This document shows positions 1-7,430 of a DNA stretch of 64,000 bases, one piece after another. The notes beneath the pieces are model-generated. The model was not told the origin of the DNA and searched no databases. It saw only the letters and a program-made list of their open reading frames with translations. Origin of the DNA: Achromobacter deleyi (GTDB lineage Bacteria > Pseudomonadota > Gammaproteobacteria > Burkholderiales > Burkholderiaceae_B); contig NZ_CADIJO010000002.1 in the NCBI RefSeq assembly GCF_902859705.1, positions 372,001 through 436,000 of the forward strand, given 5' to 3'. Position 1 is the first letter of the stretch; the number at the start of each line of letters is the position of its first letter. The position numbers and the translations under genes are program-made.

Positions 1-1
1 G

Positions 2-484
2 GTCGAAAGCGGGGTGGACCTGGGCATCCGTTTCGGGGCCTTGCCCGACCAGCGCCTGGTGGCCCGGCGCGTCCTGTCGAACCGGCGCTTCCTGTGCGCG
101 GCGCCGCGCTACCTGGCGCAGCATGGCGAACCCGCCAGCCTGAAAGACCTGGAACGGCACCAGTGCATCATCCACCGCCAGAACGAGGATGCCTATGGCG
201 TGTGGCGCTTCACGCATGACGGGCGCGCCGACACCGTGAAGGTGCACGGCGCGCTGTCCAGCAACGACGGCGACATCGTGCTGAACTGGGCGCTGGACGG
301 CCACGGCATTTTGATCCGCTCGGAATGGGACCTGGCCAAGTACCTGGAAAGCGGCCGGCTGCGCGTGGTGTTGCCTGATTTCATCCTGCCGTCGGCGGAC
401 CTGTTCGTGTACTACCCCAGCAAGCGCAACCTGTCGGCGCGCACGCGCGCGTTCATCGATTTCCTGATGGCGCGGTTCGCCTGA
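2..484 (+). CDS. LysR-family regulator, C-terminal part (cut by window edge)
   Basis: The frame is open from the first bases of the window, so this is the last 160 residues of a longer gene whose DNA-binding domain lies upstream. What remains matches the second half of a LysR effector-binding domain: a VDLGIRFG strand, RRVLSNRRFLCAAPRYL, the HQCI block that follows, an ILIRSEWDLAKYLESGRLRVVLPDF stretch and a terminal TRAFIDFLMARF helix, a pattern typical of the DmlR/YafC-like subgroup. The target gene cannot be told from this fragment. The next gene starts 68 bases downstream on the same strand and looks unrelated. Confidence 0.85.
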   Translation, partial: VESGVDLGIRFGALPDQRLVARRVLSNRRFLCAAPRYLAQHGEPASLKDLERHQCIIHRQNEDAYGVWRFTHDGRADTVKVHGALSSNDGDIVLNWALDGHGILIRSEWDLAKYLESGRLRVVLPDFILPSADLFVYYPSKRNLSARTRAFIDFLMARFA

Positions 485-552
485 TTGCGGTCGCGCGCCG
501 TTTGCATTATTTTGGCCGGCTATCGCTCCGTTGGCGCCTGCCAGGAACCGCC

Positions 553-1437
553 ATGCCCAGATCCAACCATGATGATTGCCTGAAGGAATACGCCCAGGCG
601 TCGCCCGAGCCGGTGCAATGGGATGCCGATGGCAGCGCCTTGTGCCGCCCCGCGGGCTGGCCGGTACATGCGGCTTATGTGGAACGCAGCGACAGCATGT
701 TGTTCTTCAGCGCTCTGGGGCGCGCGCCCTCGAGGCCGCCGACACATTTCTGGCGCACGCTGCTGACCCTGGGCTATCCCTGCCCGGAATGGATTCCGGC
801 GGTGTCCCACGAACCGGCGACCGACCAATGGGTGTTGAGCCTGCGCTTGCCGGCTCACCGTTACGAGGCGGCGCGCTATGCGCAATGGCTGGCGCACTTC
901 GGCGCCATCGCTGCGGACGGCGCCGCGGCGTTGCAGGCGCCTGAAGCGCCGCCTTGGCGACCGGGCGTCGCGGCCACGGCGACGCCGCGGCCCGATGTAG
1001 ACCTGACGCCGTACCAGCAGGCCATCGACGCCCTGGCCGACCGCCATGGCGCCGAGCGGCTGCATGAATGGGCGCCGCAACGCCTGCTGTTGCGGCTGGA
1101 CGACCTGGATATCCAGCTGCGGCATGGCGCCTGGACGGACACGCTCATGGCCATCTGCCGGATCGGCGGCGACGTGGCCGCGTTTGACCGTATCGGCGGG
1201 GATCTGGCCACCGTCAATGCGCGCATGCCGACGAGCGGCCCGCATTTCTCCATCGAAGCGCTCAGCGGCGAACTGATCCTGGCTGGAACTTTCGACCTGA
1301 ACCGGTTACTCAGCAGGGATTGGCTCGACTACCTGGACGGGTTCCATCGCCACGCATTGCGGGCCAGGGACGCGCTTTCACAATCCGCCGAACCTGCCGA
1401 TCGCGCTTTGCCCCCGGGGTCTTTCCTTTTCGTCTGA
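553..1437 (+). CDS. Probable tandem CesT-like (type III secretion class I) chaperone
   Basis: This gene encodes 294 residues. I chose ATG 553 because AGGA at 543-546 sits six bases upstream; a GTG/TTG-type extension to about 502 is possible but has no ribosome site. I see two similar halves. Residues roughly 20-125 and 165-275 each end in the pattern of class I type III secretion chaperones: a hydrophobic strand pair followed by a long amphipathic helix, such as ILAGTFDLNRLLSRDWLDYL near the C-terminus. Single-domain CesT proteins are about 130-150 residues, so this would be a double-length form. The large gene 3' of it on the same strand, 51 bases away, is the obvious client. The family call is by pattern only and is moderate. 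No secretion apparatus genes are in the window. Confidence 0.5.
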   Translation: MPRSNHDDCLKEYAQASPEPVQWDADGSALCRPAGWPVHAAYVERSDSMLFFSALGRAPSRPPTHFWRTLLTLGYPCPEWIPAVSHEPATDQWVLSLRLPAHRYEAARYAQWLAHFGAIAADGAAALQAPEAPPWRPGVAATATPRPDVDLTPYQQAIDALADRHGAERLHEWAPQRLLLRLDDLDIQLRHGAWTDTLMAICRIGGDVAAFDRIGGDLATVNARMPTSGPHFSIEALSGELILAGTFDLNRLLSRDWLDYLDGFHRHALRARDALSQSAEPADRALPPGSFLFV

Positions 1438-1488
1438 CCTCGGGCCAACCGCCCGGAACCGGCATCCGGGACTGCTTCGAGGTGCGGC

Positions 1489-4400
1489 ATGACGATCAAT
1501 CTGGGCAACTTCCAAACGGCGGGCAGCGGCGGTAGCGGCGTTTTCGTGCTGGACGGCAATGGCGGCGTGGCGCTGCGGCCGGGCGACCAGGCGAGCACCC
1601 TGACCGAGCAGGACAACCGCAATCTCAAGAACGCTTTTCTGGCGGCCGTCATGGCCGAGTATGACGGCCTGGCCGCGATGGACGCATGGCGAGCCCTGGA
1701 CTCGCTGGCCACGCCACTGACCACCGAAACCTATGCGCAGGTCCGGCTGGCCTTGACCGATGCCCATCGGCTGCTGCTCGACGGGGACGCCGTACGCGGT
1801 CAGATCCGCACCGAATTGGAACGGCGCGCAGACCTGCCCGCGCCGCTTGAACAATTGGCGGAGCAGGTGCGCGGCGCCGTGGACGCGCTGGCGTTGCCGC
1901 CCTCGGCATTCACGCTGGCGCGTGCGGTCGATCGGGTGGTGGCTTTGCGCTCGCAGCCCACCGTGGGTGAGGTCGAGCGGTTGCCGCGGCAGGTGGAACT
2001 GGCTCTCCGAGCGGATGCCGACAACGGCGTTACGATCGAGGGCTGGACTGCGTTGACCGAGGCGCTCAGGTCGGACCACGAGGGCGTGGGCAGTCCGGCG
2101 GCGTTTTTTCGCGGTCTGCTGCGACAGGTCGACGACGAGCACCACGACTGGTACACCAACTTCGTGATGCTCAACCAGTTTGCCGACGGTCTGGATTCCC
2201 GACATGGCGACCAGGCGGAACTGCAGTCCGCGTTGCGGCAGCGTTCGGTCGGATACCTGTACAAGTACGCGACGCCGGACACTTCGCTGACCGAGCTGCA
2301 GACCACGCCACTGACGCAACGCCATGTGTATCACCGCACGGGCGGGCAGATCGCAGATAGATTCCGCGCCGAACTCGACCTGCTGCTGGGCTTTCATCGC
2401 ACGTATACGCGCCCGGAACAACACGAAGCGCGGGTTCAGGCAACGGGCGGCAACGTGGCGACAGCCTATCCGGTCTCGTCGCGCGATGCCTTCGAAGTCG
2501 CCAAGCTGAAGTTCGACGCGTTGGGCCCGGGGCATACGGTGTTGTCGCCGGATTCGGTGGACGTGGCGACCGTGTGTACCGCAGCGATCAAATGGTTGAT
2601 GGATCCGGAAGGCGGCACGGCCCTGATCGATATCAGCAATCTGGTCCGCCATGACGGCAGCGAACCCTACGCGACAGCCTTGAAGCGGGTGCAGGACGAG
2701 TTGAGCGCCGCCCTGCGCGGACAGCTGGAGATATTTGCCGGCAGTGCGCCCAACGCGTCGAAGCGGGTGCAGGCATTGCTCGCCCGCCTGGAGACGACGG
2801 TCGGGCTGATCGACATGACGATGGTCGGGGCGCAGCCGGTCCTGACGTTGGCGACGCTGAGCGCGTCTGCATCCTTGAACCGGGTAGTGGCCTTCGAAGG
2901 CATGACCGGCTTGATGAGCGGCCGTGGCATGAATGCCGGTCCGCAGCAGATCCTGGAAAACTGGTCGCGCTCGGCGTCGCCCGCACGCATACACGAATGG
3001 ATGTCCGGCAAGACGTTGACCCAGGCCCGCGCGAACGAGGTGACGGTGCCGGCTACCGTGTCCCGCCTGCATCCGTTCGGCTCATTCGGGGCGTTGTGCA
3101 ACGATGCGGTGGTCAGACGGTTCGGGGACGTGGTGGCCGGGGCGGCACCCCGCCATCCGCTGGCAGGCAGCCTCGTGCCGTCGGAGGGCGACGGCGTGCG
3201 CCATTACGAGCCGCACCATGTCGGTCGCCCCTATATCCACCAACTGGGCGGCATCATGCTCAAGCAGCTGCAGGCGTTGCCGCAAGCGGCGTTCGACGCG
3301 CCCGGCCGGCCTGTGCTGGAATACCTCTGCAACCGCATCGTGGGGCATCTGGAAAATGCACTGGCCGCGCAGGATTCGCAGGTCCGGTTCCTGGATCACA
3401 TGCATCTGGTCAATGAGGAAATCACGACGGCGCTGACCCTCTTGCGGCCGTACGATCGGGCGGCGCTTGATCTTGGGCTGCCGACGCTGGCCGGGCCTCG
3501 GCCGGACGTTCCCGGCATCGCGCCCAGGTACGCCATCGCCAACGGCGGCATGAATGCGCTGAGCATGGTGCTGAGCGGTGTGCAGGCGCAAAAGGGCAGC
3601 GCGGCCTTGAATGTCCTGATGCAGCGTCGCAGCTACTACGAAGAGTCCGCCTATGCCGTCGGGGAAATCGCGCGCTACCGGCAGTTTGCGTTCGACGGGC
3701 GCGACGCCGGGCACGGCGTGTTGGCGTTGCAGGACCAGCTCGCCGGCGGCGCGCCGCTGGATCTGTTCGTGGCCGAGTTTCACCACAACGTCACCACGGA
3801 CGACAATCGCTACGCACCGGAGAATGTCGCCAAGCAGGTCCAGGCGCTGTTGGCGAGCGCTCCGCCGGTGCTGGCCTCGCCGTGCACCATCGCCATCGAT
3901 ACGACGATGAATCTGTCGAACCAATCGGACATCACCGGGTTCCTGATGGCGGTGAAGGAACATATCGACAGCGGGCGGTTGAATGTCGTGCTGTTCCGCA
4001 GCGGCCAGAAGTTCGACATGGGCGGCATGGACCATCTGAATGCAGGCCTGATGGCGACGTATAACAACCCTGCCCATTTCGAGCGATACAACGGCGGCAC
4101 GCGCGAGGCGTTCTTCGAACCATCGCGAACCACGTTGCAAGGCATGCTGCATCTGGAGACCCATGCCCGGGTTGAACTGGACAGCTATCGGCAAGCAATC
4201 GCCAACGCCAACCGAAGCCTGACCGGACCGCTCAATCCGGCCCGCCTGCCGCGCGCGCTGATCGCGCTGGGCAACGAAACCACGCTGACGGGCAGCGCCA
4301 TGCTGCAGCTGGCGCCCAGTTCTGACCCGAATGCGATGTTCCTGGACATCCGTTCGCCGATCAGCGCTGGCTATCCTGCATTGGCGCGTGACAAATGCCT

Positions 4401-5268
4401 GAAGGCGGTGATGTTACGGTTTCAGAAGCTGGCCGTGGCCAACGATCTGCCTTGCGGTGACCGGCCCAGTTTTGGCTTTCCCCATTTGAATATTTCCGAC
4501 ATTGTCGGCGTGGAAAATGCCAAGCTGCGCCTGACCTTGGGGCTGGAACCGGAAGCGGGCCTGGTCGCCGTGCGCGACATTCTGGTGACGTTGGACATGG
4601 CGGGCCGGCTGGCGCAGGCGATGGACGCGTCGCCCGAACAGATGGCCACGCTGTTCGAGAAGAATGATGCATTTTTCACTGCTCTGCTGGAGAAAGTGCG
4701 CCTGGATAGCCAAGGCGCCGATCGGCTGTTGAGCGTTGACGACGCGCAGATCTTGACGGTGGGGGAAGGCACGGCGCATGACGCGGCGGCGTTGACGCTG
4801 GCCAAGGCCTTGCGCGGCAGCGGTCTGTTCCTGGAGGACGCGCTGCCTGAGCCAGCCGCGACCCGTCTCCTGGGCGTGCAGCGGAACCTGGTTCAGCACT
4901 CGCTGGATGCCGACGATCTTGCCCAGGCGCGTATCGCGCTGGAAGCCCTGTTGGCGCGGCCCGAGAATCGGGTGGATACCGCGTCGGACGCGTTGCGGGG
5001 CCGCTTCTTCGAAAAACTGGATCTGGATATCCAGACACTGATTGCCGGCAAGGATTTCACGGGCGCCCAAAAGCGTATCGACCAGTACAAGCGCGATGAT
5101 GAGCAGGAAAGGGTGGTTGTTCTGACGGCCGAGCGGGTCCGCGAGCTGCATGGTCAGGTGACCACGGCCAGGACCGCAGAGACCGAGCGGCAGCGGCTGT
5201 CTGTGCAGGCCCAAGCCAGCGCAGACAGTTCGGACGACGACGCGGGCGAGATGGGATCGCTGTGGTGA
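1489..5268 (+). CDS. Large protein with fold-type-I PLP-enzyme domain; candidate type III effector
   Basis: This gene encodes 1259 residues; GAGG at 1479-1482 supports ATG 1489. The first ~550 residues are helical and match nothing I recognise. Residues ~680-1030 carry, in order, the landmarks of Cys/Met-metabolism (cystathionine gamma-synthase-like) PLP enzymes: a GGMNALSMVL segment at 686-695 resembling SGMaAi, AEFHHNVTTD resembling EsptNP, AIDTTM with Asp804 in the place of the pyridine-nitrogen Asp, SGQKFDMGGMDHLNAG with Lys841 where the Schiff-base lysine sits, and LRLTLGLEPEAGL near 1012-1025 resembling vRLSvGlEd. The last ~200 residues are charged and helical. The N-terminus is rich in Gly, Ser, Thr and Asn, as in type III signals. 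It follows a CesT-like chaperone gene, which is the main reason to suspect secretion. Function is inferred; activity and secretion are untested. Confidence 0.6.
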   Translation: MTINLGNFQTAGSGGSGVFVLDGNGGVALRPGDQASTLTEQDNRNLKNAFLAAVMAEYDGLAAMDAWRALDSLATPLTTETYAQVRLALTDAHRLLLDGDAVRGQIRTELERRADLPAPLEQLAEQVRGAVDALALPPSAFTLARAVDRVVALRSQPTVGEVERLPRQVELALRADADNGVTIEGWTALTEALRSDHEGVGSPAAFFRGLLRQVDDEHHDWYTNFVMLNQFADGLDSRHGDQAELQSALRQRSVGYLYKYATPDTSLTELQTTPLTQRHVYHRTGGQIADRFRAELDLLLGFHRTYTRPEQHEARVQATGGNVATAYPVSSRDAFEVAKLKFDALGPGHTVLSPDSVDVATVCTAAIKWLMDPEGGTALIDISNLVRHDGSEPYATALKRVQDELSAALRGQLEIFAGSAPNASKRVQALLARLETTVGLIDMTMVGAQPVLTLATLSASASLNRVVAFEGMTGLMSGRGMNAGPQQILENWSRSASPARIHEWMSGKTLTQARANEVTVPATVSRLHPFGSFGALCNDAVVRRFGDVVAGAAPRHPLAGSLVPSEGDGVRHYEPHHVGRPYIHQLGGIMLKQLQALPQAAFDAPGRPVLEYLCNRIVGHLENALAAQDSQVRFLDHMHLVNEEITTALTLLRPYDRAALDLGLPTLAGPRPDVPGIAPRYAIANGGMNALSMVLSGVQAQKGSAALNVLMQRRSYYEESAYAVGEIARYRQFAFDGRDAGHGVLALQDQLAGGAPLDLFVAEFHHNVTTDDNRYAPENVAKQVQALLASAPPVLASPCTIAIDTTMNLSNQSDITGFLMAVKEHIDSGRLNVVLFRSGQKFDMGGMDHLNAGLMATYNNPAHFERYNGGTREAFFEPSRTTLQGMLHLETHARVELDSYRQAIANANRSLTGPLNPARLPRALIALGNETTLTGSAMLQLAPSSDPNAMFLDIRSPISAGYPALARDKCLKAVMLRFQKLAVANDLPCGDRPSFGFPHLNISDIVGVENAKLRLTLGLEPEAGLVAVRDILVTLDMAGRLAQAMDASPEQMATLFEKNDAFFTALLEKVRLDSQGADRLLSVDDAQILTVGEGTAHDAAALTLAKALRGSGLFLEDALPEPAATRLLGVQRNLVQHSLDADDLAQARIALEALLARPENRVDTASDALRGRFFEKLDLDIQTLIAGKDFTGAQKRIDQYKRDDEQERVVVLTAERVRELHGQVTTARTAETERQRLSVQAQASADSSDDDAGEMGSLW

Positions 5269-5285
5269 TGAGCGATCGACGCAGC

Positions 5286-5636
5286 CTAGCCGCCCAGCGC
5301 GGCCAGGTTCAACACATGGCTATGCCCGATCCACACGGCGCAGTCGCGGTGGTCGCGCAGTGACTGGCCGGTGTTGGGGTGCAGGAACACGTCCAGCGCG
5401 CCGTGGTTCAGCGTCAGCCACGTCATCACCTGATGCAGCGCGGGCGGCGCGAACGCGATCTGGTAGCTCCATAGCGGATGCGGGCCGACCGGGCGTTCAT
5501 GGAAGCGGCCCATGTCGACCGTGTCGCCGAAGTGCGCGATGACCTGTTCGCGCAGGGCCCAGGCCGCGTCGCGGCTGTCGGCGTTGAAATAGACGTGGGC
5601 GTGCCAGCTGTCGACGAGTTCGGGGTTCAGGGTCAT
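5286..5636 (-). CDS. DOPA 4,5-dioxygenase family protein
   Basis: This gene encodes 116 residues. The start is the ATG at 5636; the frame runs open further upstream but overlaps yciH. The protein shows WHAHVYFNADSRDAAWALREQV near the N-terminus, GPHPLWSYQIAF in the middle and LDVFLHPNTG...DHRDCAVWIGHSHVLNL at the end. This is the histidine-bearing pattern of the small DOPA 4,5-dioxygenase family (DUF1332-like), cytosolic non-heme iron proteins. In fungi and plants such enzymes cleave the ring of DOPA; the bacterial substrate is generally unknown. It starts four bases after the stop of yciH, so the two are likely one transcription unit. Confidence 0.82.
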   Translation of the reverse strand: MTLNPELVDSWHAHVYFNADSRDAAWALREQVIAHFGDTVDMGRFHERPVGPHPLWSYQIAFAPPALHQVMTWLTLNHGALDVFLHPNTGQSLRDHRDCAVWIGHSHVLNLAALGG

Positions 5637-5640
5637 GGTG

Positions 5641-6000
5641 TCAGCCTCCGGCGCGTTTGGCGCGGTGGCCCAGTTTGTTGAGTGCGTCCAGGATGCGGTC
5701 GCAGTGGTCGCCCTGGACTTCGATGATGCCGTCCTTGACGGTGCCGCCCGAGCCGCAGGCGGTGCGCAATTGCTTGCCCAGCGCGGCGAGCGCATCGGCG
5801 TCCAGCGGCAGGCCTTTCACCACGGTCACGGCCTTGCCGCCGCGGCCCTTGGTTTCCCGCATGACGCGCACGCCGCCGGGGGCCGGGGCAGGGCGCGCTG
5901 GCGCCTGGCATTGACAATCGGCAAGCGGGCGCCGGCAATCCGGGCACATCCGGCCGCCGTCGGTGGAATAGACGAGTCCGCCTTTGGAGCTGTTCTTCAT
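5641..6000 (-). CDS. yciH: SUI1/YciH-family translation initiation factor homologue
   Basis: This gene encodes 119 residues. An N-terminal Cys pair motif, CPDCRRPLADCQC, forms a likely zinc ribbon. It is followed by a SUI1 domain: VRVMRETKGRGGKAVTVVKGL, then LGKQLRTACGSGGTVKDGIIEVQGDH and a C-terminal LNKLGH helix. Bacterial YciH binds the small ribosomal subunit and is thought to affect start-codon fidelity. The gene is cut off from its original upstream region: the ATG (5998-6000) lies inside the target duplication of the Tn3-type element that begins at 6001. The sequence directly upstream of the ATG is therefore transposon end and has no Shine-Dalgarno motif. Expression now probably depends on a promoter in the element, or is low. 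Confidence 0.9.
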   Translation of the reverse strand: MKNSSKGGLVYSTDGGRMCPDCRRPLADCQCQAPARPAPAPGGVRVMRETKGRGGKAVTVVKGLPLDADALAALGKQLRTACGSGGTVKDGIIEVQGDHCDRILDALNKLGHRAKRAGG

Positions 6001-6038
6001 AGGGGCGTATCAGAAATTTGCAGAAGACGATTACACCG
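6001..6038. repeat. Left terminal inverted repeat of Tn3-type element (degenerate)
   Basis: When aligned with the reverse complement of 7393-7430, the outer 16 bases agree at 14 positions (AGGGGCGTATCAGAAA against a right end starting GGGGGCGTCTCAGAAA). The inner 22 bases agree poorly. The outer edge abuts the yciH start codon. Confidence 0.6.
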
Positions 6039-6097
6039 AATATCAGGAGTCGGCTGCACTGCTGGATTGCAAGGCAGCGTAGCATTCTCATGCGAGA

Positions 6098-6143
6098 CAT
6101 CCTTCTGGCGGGGACAGTCTAGAAGGCCTCGGCCAGAAGGATG
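6098..6143. repeat. Perfect 12-bp inverted repeat spanning the regulator stop codon
   Basis: CATCCTTCTGGC at 6098-6109 is the exact reverse complement of GCCAGAAGGATG at 6132-6143, with a 22-base loop that includes the stop of the leftward regulator gene. It could act as a 3' mRNA hairpin. No T-run follows on either strand, so it is not a classical terminator. Confidence 0.55.
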
Positions 6144-6655
6144 CCGCTTCTCGTAAGGTGGTACAGGCTGGACTGAGGTTGAAGGCTGAGAGCTTCGCGT
6201 TCAACCAAGCCGTTGACCGCAAGTGCTTGCAGTCCTTGCGAGATCGCCCGCGGCGTGGCGATCACTAGTGCTTTGGCGAGTGCGTTGAATCGAACATGGC
6301 CTAGTCCAATGGCGCAAACCAGAGGTAGCCCCCAGCGTGTGAGAGCGCCTGGCGACAGCCCGAGTTGATTCTGCACGACCAAGAGACTTGCAGCCCGTCC
6401 TGCGAGACGCGTGCCTTCGGCTGTCAGCACGTACTCGGGACGCAGCGGATGGCCATGCCCGGGGTTGCGCATCAACCACCCGGCGGCGGTTGCGCCGTCA
6501 AGCGCCCGGACCAGACTATCGCGTGGCAATCCCAGCCTATGTCGAAGCTCGACGAAACGAGCGCCGCGCCGTGGGGCAAGATCGGCAAGCAACGGTACTG
6601 CCCAACGGCTTCGGCCCAGGGCGATGAGATCGTCAAGCGATAGTGTTGACTGCAT
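6119..6655 (-). CDS. Tandem winged-helix (HxlR-like) transcriptional regulator
   Basis: This gene encodes 178 residues. Two winged-helix units appear to be repeated in one chain. Residues ~15-75 contain RWAVPLLADLAPRRGARFVELRHRLGL..DSLVRALDGATAAGWLMR and then YVLTAEG. Residues ~108-172 contain WGLPLVCAIGLGHVRFNALAKAL..TPRAISQGLQALAVNGLVER and then YHLTRSG. The spacing of helix, recognition helix and wing in each half resembles HxlR/MarR-type domains. The gene lies back to back with the VOC gene, 48 bases apart, and both ride in the Tn3-type element, so the regulator most likely controls the VOC gene and itself. The ligand is unknown. Confidence 0.75.
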   Translation of the reverse strand: MQSTLSLDDLIALGRSRWAVPLLADLAPRRGARFVELRHRLGLPRDSLVRALDGATAAGWLMRNPGHGHPLRPEYVLTAEGTRLAGRAASLLVVQNQLGLSPGALTRWGLPLVCAIGLGHVRFNALAKALVIATPRAISQGLQALAVNGLVEREALSLQPQSSLYHLTRSGILLAEAF

Positions 6656-6676
6656 TGGCTATTAACTATACATTAT
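6646..6676 (+). promoter_or_regulatory. Possible promoter for the VOC gene in the divergent spacer
   Basis: TTGACT at 6646-6651 could be a -35. TATACA at 6667-6672 or CATTAT at 6671-6676 could be a -10, with spacers of 15 and 19 bases, neither of them ideal. The spacer is AT-rich, unlike the surroundings. The -35 lies in the first codons of the divergent regulator, so regulator binding here would affect both genes. Confidence 0.35.
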
Positions 6677-6703
6677 GGACCACTTGAGCCACTGGAGAAA
6701 TTG

Positions 6704-7081
6704 ATGACCCTTGCTTACCTTCCCGAACTTACAGCATCAATGGGCGTAACCGACATGAATGCGTCACTCTCCTGGTACTGCGATGTTCTCGGCTTCAGCT
6801 TGTTGAATCGGGTCGACGAGATTGGCTGGGCCGAACTGTCAACTGGCGTTCCTGGCGTCACCCTCGGCTTGTCCCAGAATGAGAAAGTAGCCGTCGGTGG
6901 TGGTGCCACTAATGTCTGGGGAGTCAAGGACATCGATGAAGCCAAGGCGCATCTTGATGCACATGGGGTCAAGCAGGACGGTGATATACAGCACGTTCCA
7001 GGGATGGTCAAGCTCATCACGTTCTACGACCCGGATGGCAACGCGATGATGTTCGCTCAAACTCTCACAGCCGAAGACTGA
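6704..7081 (+). CDS. VOC-superfamily (glyoxalase/dioxygenase-like) protein
   Basis: This gene encodes 125 residues. ATG 6704 is preferred over the TTG three bases earlier because GGAG at 6694-6697 then has a six-base spacing. One VOC module pair is seen: MGVTDMNASLSWYCDVLGF at the start, WAELSTGVPGVTLGL, then the second half VWGVKDIDEAKAHLDAHG and LITFYDPDGNAMMFAQ. The GNAMMF segment takes the place of the usual GNxxEF, so the metal-ligand Glu at the end appears to be replaced by Met. It may be a binding protein (for example a drug-binding/bleomycin-resistance type) and not an enzyme. It is the cargo of the mini-transposon, next to its probable regulator. Base composition is lower in GC than the neighbours. 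Confidence 0.8.
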   Translation: MTLAYLPELTASMGVTDMNASLSWYCDVLGFSLLNRVDEIGWAELSTGVPGVTLGLSQNEKVAVGGGATNVWGVKDIDEAKAHLDAHGVKQDGDIQHVPGMVKLITFYDPDGNAMMFAQTLTAED

Positions 7082-7104
7082 CGCGCGCGAATAGCGTTGC
7101 TTTC

Positions 7105-7392
7105 GTGGTGCCTAATAAGCCCAATTCTCGCGAGGTGTCCGCCGACGCGCCGACCGACTTCATCAAGTCGCGCAGGCAGAAGCTGGTGATGACCGACACC
7201 GGCATGGAGCGGCGCTATTACGAGCTGCGCGCATTGTCAGAACTGAGGAACGCGCTGCGCTCTGGCGACATTTGGGTGCGAGGCTCCCGGCAGTTCAAGG
7301 ACCTCGAGGAATACTCGGTGTCGCCCGAGAAATCCGTCAGCCTCAAGTAGGCCAGCGAATTGCCGCTGGCCGTGGTCACCGACTGCAACCAG
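7105..7392 (+). pseudogene. Tn3-family transposase (TnpA) internal fragment with nonsense codon
   Basis: The frame reads KSRRQKLVMTDTGMERRYYE, then LRNALRSGDIWVRGSRQFKD and LEEYSVSPEKSVSLK, a hallmark stretch of Tn3-family transposases (the ALRSGDIWVxGSRQF block). A TAG at 7348-7350 follows; in the same frame the text resumes as ASELPLAVVTDCNQ, which is also Tn3 TnpA sequence, so CAG has become TAG. The reading then runs straight into the terminal repeat at 7393, so the catalytic C-terminal part has been deleted. Start and upstream part are missing. Confidence 0.85.
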
Positions 7393-7430
7393 CTTAGGGT
7401 ACGATTTTTTTCGTTTTCTGAGACGCCCCC
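7393..7430. repeat. Right 38-bp terminal inverted repeat, Tn3/Tn21 type
   Basis: The repeat is exactly 38 bases. Read from outside inwards on the minus strand it starts GGGGGCGTCTCAGAAAACG and ends ATCGTACCCTAAG, the arrangement of Tn501/Tn21-group ends (G-run, CAGAA, A-rich middle, TCGTAC, CTAAG). The deleted tnpA abuts its inner edge. Confidence 0.85.

Larger units (their letters stand above)
6001..7430. mobile_element. Tn3-family mini-transposon remnant carrying a regulator and a VOC gene
   Basis: A 1430-bp insertion. The right end (7393-7430) is a 38-bp Tn3/Tn21-type terminal repeat ending in CCCCC and reading inward CTTAGGGTACG. The left end (6001-6038) matches its first 16 positions at 14 sites, then diverges. 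The flanks TTCAT (5996-6000) and GTCAT (7431-7435) agree at four of five bases, the 5-bp target duplication expected of the family. Inside are a tnpA fragment with a nonsense codon, a divergent regulator/VOC pair of less GC-rich composition, and no resolvase. Just inside the left end, CAGAAGACGATTACACC (6021-6037) and TATCAGGAGTCGGCTGCACT (6041-6060) also resemble Tn402/Tn5053-type terminal and internal repeats, so the left end may be composite. It probably moves only if a transposase is supplied in trans. Confidence 0.72.

Noticed and set aside
1378-3072. Long open frame antisense to the PLP-like protein
   Set aside because: GC-rich third positions open the antisense frame; the predicted protein is rich in Arg, His and Gln with no family pattern, while the sense strand has recognisable motifs and a ribosome site.
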